From Flavobacteriales bacterium (lineage in GTDB: Bacteria; Bacteroidota; Bacteroidia; Flavobacteriales; Flavobacteriaceae): 43,632 nucleotides of DNA. The stretch spans positions 1 to 43,632 of the forward strand of contig JALWLE010000084.1 in assembly GCA_026996605.1 (NCBI GenBank). The letters run 5' to 3'. The notes beneath the pieces are model-generated. The model was not told the DNA's origin and did not search any database. It saw only the letters and a list, made by a program, of their open reading frames with translations. The translations under genes were made by a program, and so were the position numbers. Shown piece by piece: positions 32,133-40,228 of this stretch; positions within the stretch are counted from its first letter, which is position 1; every line of letters begins with the position of its first letter.

Positions 32133-33851
32133 ATGAAGGAAAATAACCAACAAAAACATCCTAAGGCACTTTATACGCTGTTTACAACTGAAATGTGGGA
32201 ACGTTTTAGTTACTATGGAATGCGAGCTTTACTTACATTATATTTAACTGCAACTTTAATAGAAGGCGGTTTTGGTTTAAGCAGAGAAGAATCGCTCGCC
32301 ATATATGCCGTATTTACAGGCTTGGTTTACCTCACACCTATTATTGGCGGTTGGGTTGCCGACAAATTTTTAGGAAAACGAAAAACCGTCTATATTGGTG
32401 GTCTGGTAATGGCTGTTGGACAATTTTTATTAGCTGCCAGTGCCTTTCTTGCCAATTCATTAGACCCTCAAACACGTCTTTTTCTATTCAATTTCGGATT
32501 AGGTGTTTTAATCATCGGTAATGGATTCTTTAAGCCTAATATTTCTACTATTGTAGGAGATTTTTATGATGACAATGACCCGAGAAAAGATGCAGCATTC
32601 AATATCTTTTACATGGGTATTAATCTTGGTGCCATACTAGGTCCTTTTATTGCCGGAGCACTCGGTGAAAATGTTCATTGGGGCTGGGGATATTTTGCCG
32701 CCGGAGTCGGAATGCTTTTGAGTGTCATTTGGTTATATTTTCATGAAAACACATTGGGAGATAAAGGGCTGCCTCCCAATTATTCCGGAATGACTAATGT
32801 TTTGACAGCAAAAGATTGGAAAGAGATTATCATATATACCATAGGTTTGATATTAGCAACGTTAGTAATAATGTTAGTTTGGCGCAGTTTACCGGAAAAT
32901 GTGACTGATGGTATTACAAAAATTGGTTTTGGAGTTGGCATTATAGCATTAGCATACATTATATTTAAAGGAACCAATGGCAAAGATGAATGGTCTAGAA
33001 TGATTGTAATACTTGTTCTGGCATTCTTTAATATTGCGTTTTGGGCTGGTTTTGAACAAGCAGGCGGCACCATGAATTTGTTTGCTAAGGACAATACCGA
33101 CAGACAATTATCCGGTTTTAGTTTACCCGAATTTTTCACTAATATTGATATTAAAATTTGGGGCGGACTAGCAGGCGTATTCTTACTTGCTTGGATTTAT
33201 AGTATTTATGTAAAAATATATTCTGAAGACAAAAATAAAATTAATGAGTTTTCTAAAATCGGAAAGTATAGCGGATATGGTGTTTTGTTTTTCGGATTTT
33301 TAGCCATGTTAAGCTATTTTTCATCCGGTCCTGAAATTCCGGCATCGTGGTTTCAAAACATCAATCCCATTGCCATATTGATTTTTGCACCTATTTTTTC
33401 GGTTATGTGGTTAAAATTAGATAGAATGAAATTAAATCCCAGAACTCCTGTCAAATTTGCTATCGGACTATTTTTAGGAGCAGTTGCTTTCTTTGTTATG
33501 ACCCAAGCCGATCATTTAGCTAAAACCGGTATTAAAGTTTCACCTTTATGGTTAGTAGCCGTATATGTTATCTTAACGCTTGGAGAATTGATGCTTTCTC
33601 CTATCGGACTATCTATGATAACTAAATTAGCACCTAGAAAATTGATTTCGATAGTCATGGGGTTATGGATGGCGAGTTTTGCTGCCGGTAATTATCTGGC
33701 AGGAATGCTTGAAAGTATTTTGCATCATTTAAATGAAAGCGGTTACCAATTAGAATTGTATCCTTTCATTATGTGGGTTATGATTGCATCAGGTTTAATT
33801 GTCTTGCTTTTATCCCCCCTACTCAACAAGGCAATGAAAGGAATTCATTAA
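32133..33851 (+). CDS. POT-family proton-coupled di/tripeptide transporter
   Basis: A 572-residue major facilitator of the POT/PTR2 family. Helix 1 carries the proton-coupling motif ExxERF (Glu20, Glu23, Arg24, Phe25 in 'TEMWERFSYYG'). The PTR2 signature region follows in 'GNGFFKPNISTIVGDFYDDNDPRKDAAFNIFYMGINLGA'. About 14 membrane segments are expected. It imports di- and tripeptides with protons. It is downstream of DPP4 but has its own strong promoter, so the genes are related in function more than by one mRNA. A second POT gene follows on the same strand. Confidence 0.93.
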   Translation: MKENNQQKHPKALYTLFTTEMWERFSYYGMRALLTLYLTATLIEGGFGLSREESLAIYAVFTGLVYLTPIIGGWVADKFLGKRKTVYIGGLVMAVGQFLLAASAFLANSLDPQTRLFLFNFGLGVLIIGNGFFKPNISTIVGDFYDDNDPRKDAAFNIFYMGINLGAILGPFIAGALGENVHWGWGYFAAGVGMLLSVIWLYFHENTLGDKGLPPNYSGMTNVLTAKDWKEIIIYTIGLILATLVIMLVWRSLPENVTDGITKIGFGVGIIALAYIIFKGTNGKDEWSRMIVILVLAFFNIAFWAGFEQAGGTMNLFAKDNTDRQLSGFSLPEFFTNIDIKIWGGLAGVFLLAWIYSIYVKIYSEDKNKINEFSKIGKYSGYGVLFFGFLAMLSYFSSGPEIPASWFQNINPIAILIFAPIFSVMWLKLDRMKLNPRTPVKFAIGLFLGAVAFFVMTQADHLAKTGIKVSPLWLVAVYVILTLGELMLSPIGLSMITKLAPRKLISIVMGLWMASFAAGNYLAGMLESILHHLNESGYQLELYPFIMWVMIASGLIVLLLSPLLNKAMKGIH

Positions 33852-33880
33852 ACATTAAAAGTTTTAATAACAAGTTCTTT

Positions 33881-33919
33881 GTCATTTCGACAGAGCGACG
33901 AAGGAGTGACGAGAAATCT
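33881..33919. repeat. Dispersed repeat (GTCATTTCGA...GAGAAATCT), full copy
   Basis: GTCATTTCGA at 33881-33890 and GAGAAATCT at 33911-33919 enclose a purine-rich centre. An inverted copy of similar length lies at 36431-36470, and a short one at 6009-6033. Confidence 0.7.
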
Positions 33920-33974
33920 ACAACTAATTTAATGATTTCTCTCCCTATCCTGAACGTCTAGATATAAAAATACC

Positions 33975-34027
33975 GGTCGCTTCGATACAATTTTTGCTCA
34001 TAAAATAGCAAAAATCACTCAGCGACC
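33975..34027. repeat. Hairpin repeat, copy 2 (GGTCGCTTCGATACAAT...GCGACC)
   Basis: The outer stem is GGTCGC (33975-33980) with GCGACC (34022-34027). The inner stem is ATTTTTGCT (33990-33998) with AGCAAAAAT (34007-34015). It shares its flanking segments with 28907-28953, but the inner stem sequence is entirely different while pairing is kept. Confidence 0.75.
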
Positions 34028-34070
34028 TACTAAAAAATAAAATTAACCAAAACATATGTAACAAAATAAG

Positions 34071-34099
34071 CCTGTTGCAAAGTTTGTGACAGGTTTTAA
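34071..34099 (+). terminator. Hairpin between the two POT genes (weak terminator or leader hairpin)
   Basis: CCTGTTGCAAA (34071-34081) pairs with TTTGTGACAGG (34083-34093), with two G-U pairs, followed by only four T. The single loop base means a few inner pairs must open. It could end the first POT transcript or lie in the leader of the second. Confidence 0.45.
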
Positions 34100-34116
34100 A
34101 CTAAAAAATAAAAACT

Positions 34117-35784
34117 ATGAGTGAAGAACAAAAAGATTTAGGGTTCATTGGCTTGTTAAAGTCCTTTCCCCGTCCGTTTTGGGTGGCTAGCGCCATGGAA
34201 TTATTTGAACGTTGGGCTTGGTACGGTTTATTTGCCGTTTTGGCACTATATTTAACCGGCTCAACCGATGAAGGAGCGCTTGGATTTAACCATATCCAAA
34301 AAGGGGAAATCATGTCGTATGTGACCTTTATTTTATACCTGTTACCTATAATTACCGGAGCCATTGCTGATAAAATCGGGTATCGTTTATCTCTGATTAT
34401 CGCTTATGCTATTTTAGGAACCGGTTACTATTTTATGGGAGAAGTAACTTCATATACAGCAGTCTTTTTGGTGTTTTTATGGGTAGCAGTCGGTGCAGCT
34501 ATGTTTAAACCCATTGCATCGGCAATTGTAACCAAATCTACTGATAAACGCAATTCATCTTTTGGCTTTGGTGTATTTTATATGATGGTTAATGTCGGTG
34601 GATTTTTCGGACCTTTATTTTCTGCCAAATTAAGAGATCATTACGGTTGGAAAATCGTGTTTATAATGGCAGCCACATCAATAGCTATTAACATGATTTT
34701 GGTTTTATTTGTTTTTAAAGAACCCAACCGAGAAAAAACAACTGAATCCCTCGGTCAAAGTATTTCACGTTCATTCAAAAACATTGTTGAAGCTTTATCC
34801 GATATGAAACTGACACTCTTGTTGTTAATCATGATTGGATTTTGGTTGATGTTTAACCAATTATTTTACACGCTTCCCACATTTATTGAAGATTGGGTAA
34901 ATACCAAACCGCTTGGAGATTTTTTAGACAACGCAGCATTTATCCCGCAATGGTTTGCCGATTTCTTTAAAAATAAAGAGGGTGGTGTCAATCCGGAAAT
35001 GATTGTCAATCTGGATGCTTTCTTCATTGTAGTTTTTCAAATGATTATTTCAACCATCATACTTAAATGGAAACCTATCAGCGCCATGATGTCAGGTATT
35101 CTAATTGCTATTATCGGTATTGCTTTATCATTCTATACGAACAATGTCTTTTATACTATTTTCGGTATCTTTATTTTCGCTATCGGTGAAATGACCTCTA
35201 ACCCTAAATTCTCTGACTATATCGCTAAAATTTCCCCAAAAGGAAAAGAAGCCTTATATATGGGAACTTACTTCTTACCTATTGCATTTGCCAATCTGCT
35301 AACTAAATGGATTACCGGTGATTTATATGAAAAATTTGCCGATAAAGTCAGTTTATTAAAAAATTTATTATCACAAAAAGGCATTCAATTGCCTGACGTA
35401 GGAACACCATTAAGTAAAGAAGCTTTTATTGAAAAATTGCATACTTTGAAAGCTATTAATGTAGAAGAAGTTTTAAAGTTTATACCTCCGGAAGAACAAA
35501 TTAAAGATTGGAAACCGGTCGTAAAACAAATAAAGGAATATGCAAAAAATCACGGTGTAGAAAATTTGTCTTTAAGCGGTGAATTTTCAAAAAATGATTT
35601 GATTCATAAAGCAGCAGATGCTTTAAATATGACACCGGATCAATTAACCCAACATCTTTGGGATACCTATCAGCCCAGTCAAATATGGTATATTATAGCC
35701 GGTATCGGGCTTATTACTATTGTAGGACTGGTAGTTTATGACCGTGTGATTGCGGCAAGAGCCAAAAAAGAATTATCAGTTTAA
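34117..35784 (+). CDS. Second POT-family peptide transporter, with a large internal hydrophilic insert
   Basis: A 555-residue POT-like major facilitator. The ExxER proton motif is kept (Glu28, Glu31, Arg32), but the following residues are WAWYG instead of FxYYG, so it is a divergent subgroup. A hydrophilic segment of about 115 residues (roughly 405-520, rich in Lys, Glu and helix-forming residues) sits before the last membrane segment. That is not usual for compact bacterial POT transporters. The substrate is probably small peptides, but this is less certain than for the first POT gene. The protein ends 'IAARAKKELSV', and a strong terminator follows. Confidence 0.88.
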   Translation: MSEEQKDLGFIGLLKSFPRPFWVASAMELFERWAWYGLFAVLALYLTGSTDEGALGFNHIQKGEIMSYVTFILYLLPIITGAIADKIGYRLSLIIAYAILGTGYYFMGEVTSYTAVFLVFLWVAVGAAMFKPIASAIVTKSTDKRNSSFGFGVFYMMVNVGGFFGPLFSAKLRDHYGWKIVFIMAATSIAINMILVLFVFKEPNREKTTESLGQSISRSFKNIVEALSDMKLTLLLLIMIGFWLMFNQLFYTLPTFIEDWVNTKPLGDFLDNAAFIPQWFADFFKNKEGGVNPEMIVNLDAFFIVVFQMIISTIILKWKPISAMMSGILIAIIGIALSFYTNNVFYTIFGIFIFAIGEMTSNPKFSDYIAKISPKGKEALYMGTYFLPIAFANLLTKWITGDLYEKFADKVSLLKNLLSQKGIQLPDVGTPLSKEAFIEKLHTLKAINVEEVLKFIPPEEQIKDWKPVVKQIKEYAKNHGVENLSLSGEFSKNDLIHKAADALNMTPDQLTQHLWDTYQPSQIWYIIAGIGLITIVGLVVYDRVIAARAKKELSV

Positions 35785-35807
35785 TTTTTTTCTAAAATAG
35801 ATTTTAC

Positions 35808-35845
35808 AACCCGGTTAAAAAACTTTTTAATCGGGTTATTTTTTT
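35808..35845 (+). terminator. Rho-independent terminator of the second POT gene
   Basis: AACCCGGTTAAAAA pairs with TTTTTAATCGGGTT (one mismatch) around a two- to three-base centre, followed by ATTTTTTT. Confidence 0.88.
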
Positions 35846-35873
35846 ACGTAACTTTAAAGCAAATTTTTTAACT

Positions 35874-36398
35874 ATGAAAAACCGGCAATTATATATAATC
35901 GTTTTTCTGGGAATTGTCAGTGGCTTTTTTATGTATAATTCCTATCGTTTGATTAAGGAAAATACGGCATTAAAAAAAGAATTGAAAGAAACCAATGAAG
36001 GCTATGATAACAATATACAATATGCTATTAAATTGGAAGATTCTATCGTAGGCTTTCAAAACAAAATTAATGCCCTCGAAGCGGCTGATAAGTTTTCATT
36101 AAACGGCAATGAGAAAGCTGTTAAATATTTAACCGATATTGACGACCAAACAGATTGGCAAAAATATATCATTGATACTTTGATGAAAACCAACGAAACC
36201 GAAGGTAACAACCCTTTGGTGCCATTTGACGGTATGGCAGGTGCTATGAAAATAACAGAAGTCAAAATACTAAATAACCGATGGATTATTGCCCGCTTTT
36301 CTGACGGAACATACAGCGGTGAAATGCTCTTACGATACGACATCAATAAAGATAAAAGTATAGATTTTAAAGTTCTGGATCAGACTTTGTTTAATTGA
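35874..36398 (+). CDS. Conserved membrane-anchored protein, unknown
   Basis: A 174-residue protein with one N-terminal membrane segment (about 6-23), a coiled coil (about 26-70) and a C-terminal globular part. The globular part includes 'NNPLVPFDGMAGAMKITEVKILNNRWIIARFSDGTYSGEMLLRY', a stretch I recognise as conserved in flavobacterial proteins of unknown function. The topology suggests a periplasmic domain tethered to the inner membrane. It stands alone between a terminator and a repeat-rich region. No enzymatic motif is visible. Confidence 0.7.
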   Translation: MKNRQLYIIVFLGIVSGFFMYNSYRLIKENTALKKELKETNEGYDNNIQYAIKLEDSIVGFQNKINALEAADKFSLNGNEKAVKYLTDIDDQTDWQKYIIDTLMKTNETEGNNPLVPFDGMAGAMKITEVKILNNRWIIARFSDGTYSGEMLLRYDINKDKSIDFKVLDQTLFN

Positions 36399-36430
36399 AA
36401 ATTTAAAAAATTAATTAAAAATGAACAATA

Positions 36431-36470
36431 GAGATTTCTCCTCGCTCGTGCCTCACTCGTTCGAAATGAC
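36431..36470. repeat. Dispersed repeat (GAGATTTCTC...TTCGAAATGAC), inverted copy
   Basis: GAGATTTCTC at 36431-36440 and TTCGAAATGAC at 36460-36470, the reverse complement of the 33881-33919 pattern, with CTCGCTCGTG in the centre. Confidence 0.7.
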
Positions 36471-36485
36471 AAATAACGAAATAAA

Positions 36486-36768
36486 TTCTCAATTCCTAAA
36501 AATGTAAGTAGAAATAAAATTTGAAGCAGTAATCAAACATAAAATAACATAATTTTCTTTGAAGTAAATAAAGTCCTCAATTCCTCAAATCATAAGCAAA
36601 AATAAAGTTTTAAGTAGTAAACAAACATAAAAGTACCAAATTGTCTATTAATCAGAAAAAATCATCAATTAATAAAATATAAAGCAGAAATATCATTTGA
36701 AGCAATGAGTAATCATTAAAAAACTTAATTGTATCTTAAGCAAAAAAATCATCAATTCATCAAAAAAA
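36486..36768. repeat. Tandem array of three 88-bp repeat units plus a partial unit
   Basis: Units lie at 36486-36573 (88 bp), 36574-36661 (88 bp) and 36662-36748 (87 bp). Each begins with TTCTCAATT, TCCTCAATT or TCATCAATT and carries 'AAGCAgAAATA', 'TTTgAAGcAg' and 'CATAAAA' at the same offsets. A partial fourth unit (TCATCAATTCATCAAA, from 36749) runs directly into the ATG at 36768. Identity between units is roughly 60-75 percent by eye. The 369-bp gap 36399-36767 holds no gene apart from this array and the short repeat before it. Confidence 0.75.
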
Positions 36769-37856
36769 TGGAAAACAATCAATCTAATATCATAGCCAAA
36801 GGCATCGTTAAAGCTGTTTTTTCACTCTTAGCAGTAATATTGCTGGTATGGTTTTTATACAAAATTAAAGTAGTTATTGCTTATCTATTAATTGCTTTAG
36901 TCGTCTCATTAATAGGACGTCCCGTTAAAAAAATGCTTATCAAATATCTCAAACTGAAAGATACTTTGGCAAGTGCTTTAAGTTTGTTGTTAATTGTTAG
37001 CATTTTTGGAATTTTACTGGCTATTTTAGTACCGCTGGTTATCCGTCAAGCACAAAATTTATCGGCATTGGACATTCATGGTTTTCAACAAAAAATGAAT
37101 TTGTTGTTAGAAAATATCAAAACCTATTTACATCAAAAAAATATGGTTTTTTTAGACAATTTTACTTTGGAAAGTTTGTTTTCGGAAATTAATTTAAAAA
37201 TTTTACCCGAATTGATTAATCCGGTAATCAGTATTTTGGGAAATCTTATTGTTGGCTTTTTTGCCGTGAGTTTTATATCCTTTTTCATGCTGAAAGACAG
37301 CCAATTAACTGCAAATTTTCTTTTTAAACTCATCCCAGACAACGACAAAGAACGCTTTAAACAAGTTTTTACTAAGATCAAAGATTTATTGTCGCGATAT
37401 TTTATCGGTATTAGTTTACAAATCACCATCATCTTCATCTTATATACCGTTTTGTTAAACATCTTAGACGTTGAAAATGCGACCTTTATCGCCCTGTTGG
37501 CAGCATTGATGAATTTGGTTCCATACATCGGTCCCATAGTCGGTTGGATTTTAATCGTGAGTCTGTCAATGACATCTCAACTTAATGTTTTAGATAGCAG
37601 TGGCTTGATTCATCTTGCGCAAAACATCACCATAGGTTATATCTTGGTGCAACTATGGGATGCCTTTGTCGATGTGCCTTTGATTTACTCCAAAAGCGTT
37701 AAAGCACATCCATTGGAAATTTTTTTGGTAATAATGATTGCCGGCACTTTATTCGGCGTATTAGGTATGATCATTGCCGTCCCGACCTATACCATGTTGC
37801 GCTTGTTTTTTAAAGAGTTTTATGACGAATACAAAGCACATTTTACCATTTGGTAA
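36768..37856 (+). CDS. AI-2E family transporter (PerM/TqsA-like permease)
   Basis: A 362-residue membrane protein. The ATG at 36768 (MENNQSNIIAKGIVKAVFSL) is preferred to a TTG further upstream. About eight membrane segments are expected, with a long extracytoplasmic/amphipathic middle (about 100-150) and the family's conserved 'NLVPYIGPIVGWILIV' and 'VDVPLIYSKSVKAHPLEIFLVIMIAGTLFG'. Family members include TqsA, linked to autoinducer-2 export, and Na+/H+ antiporters, so the substrate is open. The start codon is joined directly to a dispersed repeat array. Confidence 0.88.
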   Translation: MENNQSNIIAKGIVKAVFSLLAVILLVWFLYKIKVVIAYLLIALVVSLIGRPVKKMLIKYLKLKDTLASALSLLLIVSIFGILLAILVPLVIRQAQNLSALDIHGFQQKMNLLLENIKTYLHQKNMVFLDNFTLESLFSEINLKILPELINPVISILGNLIVGFFAVSFISFFMLKDSQLTANFLFKLIPDNDKERFKQVFTKIKDLLSRYFIGISLQITIIFILYTVLLNILDVENATFIALLAALMNLVPYIGPIVGWILIVSLSMTSQLNVLDSSGLIHLAQNITIGYILVQLWDAFVDVPLIYSKSVKAHPLEIFLVIMIAGTLFGVLGMIIAVPTYTMLRLFFKEFYDEYKAHFTIW

Positions 37857-37934
37857 AAACTTAATTCAAATTATATTTAATACTATTTGATAGCATATCC
37901 TTTTCCAAATTACGTTATAGAACCGTAAAAATAA

Positions 37935-40226
37935 TCAATCTTTAAAAAATTTCTTAAAAAATGCTCGTTGTTTTTCACTCAAAGTCTTCAATTTTCTATC
38001 TATCAATAGACGATAGCGGTCATCTTGATATAATATTTTCAAATAACGCCTTGCCGGTTGGTGCAAACGCCAATTAAAATGGAAGGAAGCATCAAATATA
38101 TTTTCAATTACTTCGGTATCGATTAATCGTATTTGCATCAACATATCAAAAGCGTTTAAGCGAATGAGCATATTATATTTTGGTGAACTATAAGCTACTA
38201 ATTCCTTTATAAAGTTTTGTTTTTCAGACATTTTGTAATTTTCTGTCATCAGCGCCAAAGAGAGCCAAGTCATTCTAAAAGCTTTGTCATTACCGCCTTT
38301 GATGTTTTGCATTTTATTGAGAATTTCTTCTCGTTCGTCCGGAAATTGTACCCAATAATGCCATAGTGCCGTTTGCTTGGTAATGTATGAAGCATCATCA
38401 AGTAAAGACCGGTAATTTTTTTTGAGTTTAACCGGAATGCTATCTAACTGTATGGCTAATTGCTGGCGGGTTTTTAAACCCTTTTGAAACAATTTTGCTA
38501 ACATTTGTATGTGTGTTTCGTTTAAATCCGTTTTAATTTGTTTGATGATTTCTTGATAAACAGGAAAATATTCTTGGCGGTTGATTAGTTTTTGAAAAAT
38601 AAAGTCTTTTCGGTCAAAATCCCAATCTTGTATTTGTATCAATGCTCTATAACGATCTATAAAATCAGGTGCTAACAAAATTTGATTTTTGATCCAATCA
38701 TCAGATTTGATAAAATGTACATCATACAACTTTTGATTGTCAGGATTGGGAATAACCGTTTTAACAGTTTGATAATCCGGTAATTTAAAACTCTTATATT
38801 TTTGTATCCGATAAGAGTTTTTATCTGTAATTATCAGAAAATCAAGGGGTAATTGATATAAGTTTTCTTTAAAAATGATACTGTCACGATGTTGCACCAA
38901 CTCAAATTTCGGAATTCGGTAATCTTCAAACCAAATCTTAAAAAATTGTGGTAAGCTATCGCCGGTTATTTCATATAGCAAGTTTTTAAAATCTTGTGTA
39001 CCGGCATTGCCATAAGCAAAACGTTTAAAATAGGTTTTAATCAGTTTACGGTAATTCTGCTCACCCAATTTTTGTCGCAACATGTCTATGATTTTTGCCC
39101 CTTTTTGATAATAGGTTAAACTGCTCGCATTGGGACGATGCAAGGGTATCGTATCTGTATTTTGACGGGCAATGATTTGGCGATCATATTGGTAAATTTG
39201 ATAGTCCACATAATTTTTACCGAAAATTTTCCTGTCAATCAGACGGGCATAGTAGGTCGCAAAAGCTTCGTGTAACCAATGGTCTGCAGACGATTTTCCG
39301 GTAACCAAATCACCAAACCATTGGTGGGTGAGTTCATGGGCACTGACATTAACAAAATTGACATCGTTAAAATCAATACTGTCAATCACGTAGCGGTCAC
39401 CGTTAAAACTTGTAGCGGATACGTTTTCCATACCGCCATATAAAAAATCACGACAGGGAATTTGCTTATAATTTTTCCAAGGATAAGCAAAATCGATTTC
39501 TTTTGCTACGGCATCGAATATAGTTTGGGTTTTGTAATAAGTTTTATCATTTGAAAGTTTGTCTGGATATTGGTAATTATATACCGGAATTCCCTTACAC
39601 GTAAGGATTCTTTGTTCGGCATATTTACCGGCACCAATAAACATCAAATAGGCAGGTGCCGGTTGAGTTTGTTGAAATTCGCTAATCGCAATACTGTCAT
39701 TTATTGTTTGACTTGAAAGAAACTCTCCGTTTGAAATAACCCGATAATCTTTTGGAAAATAAATCTTAAAATGCCAAGTAAATTTGTCATTTTGATCTGA
39801 ATTGGTGGGTAGCCAATGACTGTTATCTTTACCTTGTCCTTGTGTCCAAATTTGTTTACGTCCGCCTTTGTTCCAACCGACAAAATACATAGCTTTATGG
39901 GGCTGTACTTGGTAGGTAATGTGTAATCTGTAAGTTTTATTTTTTTTTAATTTTTTATTGATTATCAATACTTTATCGGCTTGATAAAAATATGTTTTAA
40001 AACAACCTATTTTAATTTTTTTAATATTTATACCGGGGGCATCTAAAACAATGCTATCCGTATTTTTAAGTAACTGTAACCGGTAAGTCAGTTTTCCGGA
40101 AACCGTTTTTTCATAAGGATTAATATGTATATCAGCGTCTAAATGAAGTAAATTGTATTGTTTAGGATTTTGAGCTGATAAAATTAGAGCAAAAAATAAT
40201 AAAACGATTACTAAAAGTCGCTGCAT
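37935..40226 (-). CDS. M1 family metallo-aminopeptidase
   Basis: A 763-residue exported zinc aminopeptidase. A signal peptide ends near 'ALILSAQ'. The exopeptidase motif GGMEN is at 264-268, the zinc motif HELTH at 297-301, and the third ligand Glu320 is in 'WLHEAFATYY'. An N-terminal beta-saddle domain precedes the catalytic domain, and a helical HEAT-like C-terminus follows. It removes N-terminal residues from peptides, probably in the periplasm. It begins two bases after the stop of the alpha/beta hydrolase gene, so they form one operon. No T9SS domain is present. Confidence 0.92.
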   Translation of the reverse strand: MQRLLVIVLLFFALILSAQNPKQYNLLHLDADIHINPYEKTVSGKLTYRLQLLKNTDSIVLDAPGINIKKIKIGCFKTYFYQADKVLIINKKLKKNKTYRLHITYQVQPHKAMYFVGWNKGGRKQIWTQGQGKDNSHWLPTNSDQNDKFTWHFKIYFPKDYRVISNGEFLSSQTINDSIAISEFQQTQPAPAYLMFIGAGKYAEQRILTCKGIPVYNYQYPDKLSNDKTYYKTQTIFDAVAKEIDFAYPWKNYKQIPCRDFLYGGMENVSATSFNGDRYVIDSIDFNDVNFVNVSAHELTHQWFGDLVTGKSSADHWLHEAFATYYARLIDRKIFGKNYVDYQIYQYDRQIIARQNTDTIPLHRPNASSLTYYQKGAKIIDMLRQKLGEQNYRKLIKTYFKRFAYGNAGTQDFKNLLYEITGDSLPQFFKIWFEDYRIPKFELVQHRDSIIFKENLYQLPLDFLIITDKNSYRIQKYKSFKLPDYQTVKTVIPNPDNQKLYDVHFIKSDDWIKNQILLAPDFIDRYRALIQIQDWDFDRKDFIFQKLINRQEYFPVYQEIIKQIKTDLNETHIQMLAKLFQKGLKTRQQLAIQLDSIPVKLKKNYRSLLDDASYITKQTALWHYWVQFPDEREEILNKMQNIKGGNDKAFRMTWLSLALMTENYKMSEKQNFIKELVAYSSPKYNMLIRLNAFDMLMQIRLIDTEVIENIFDASFHFNWRLHQPARRYLKILYQDDRYRLLIDRKLKTLSEKQRAFFKKFFKD

Positions 40227-40228
40227 TT

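Noticed and set aside
33773-33961. 62-codon forward frame at the end of the first POT gene
   Set aside because: It starts inside the transporter gene in another frame and runs into a dispersed intergenic repeat; no protein-like features.
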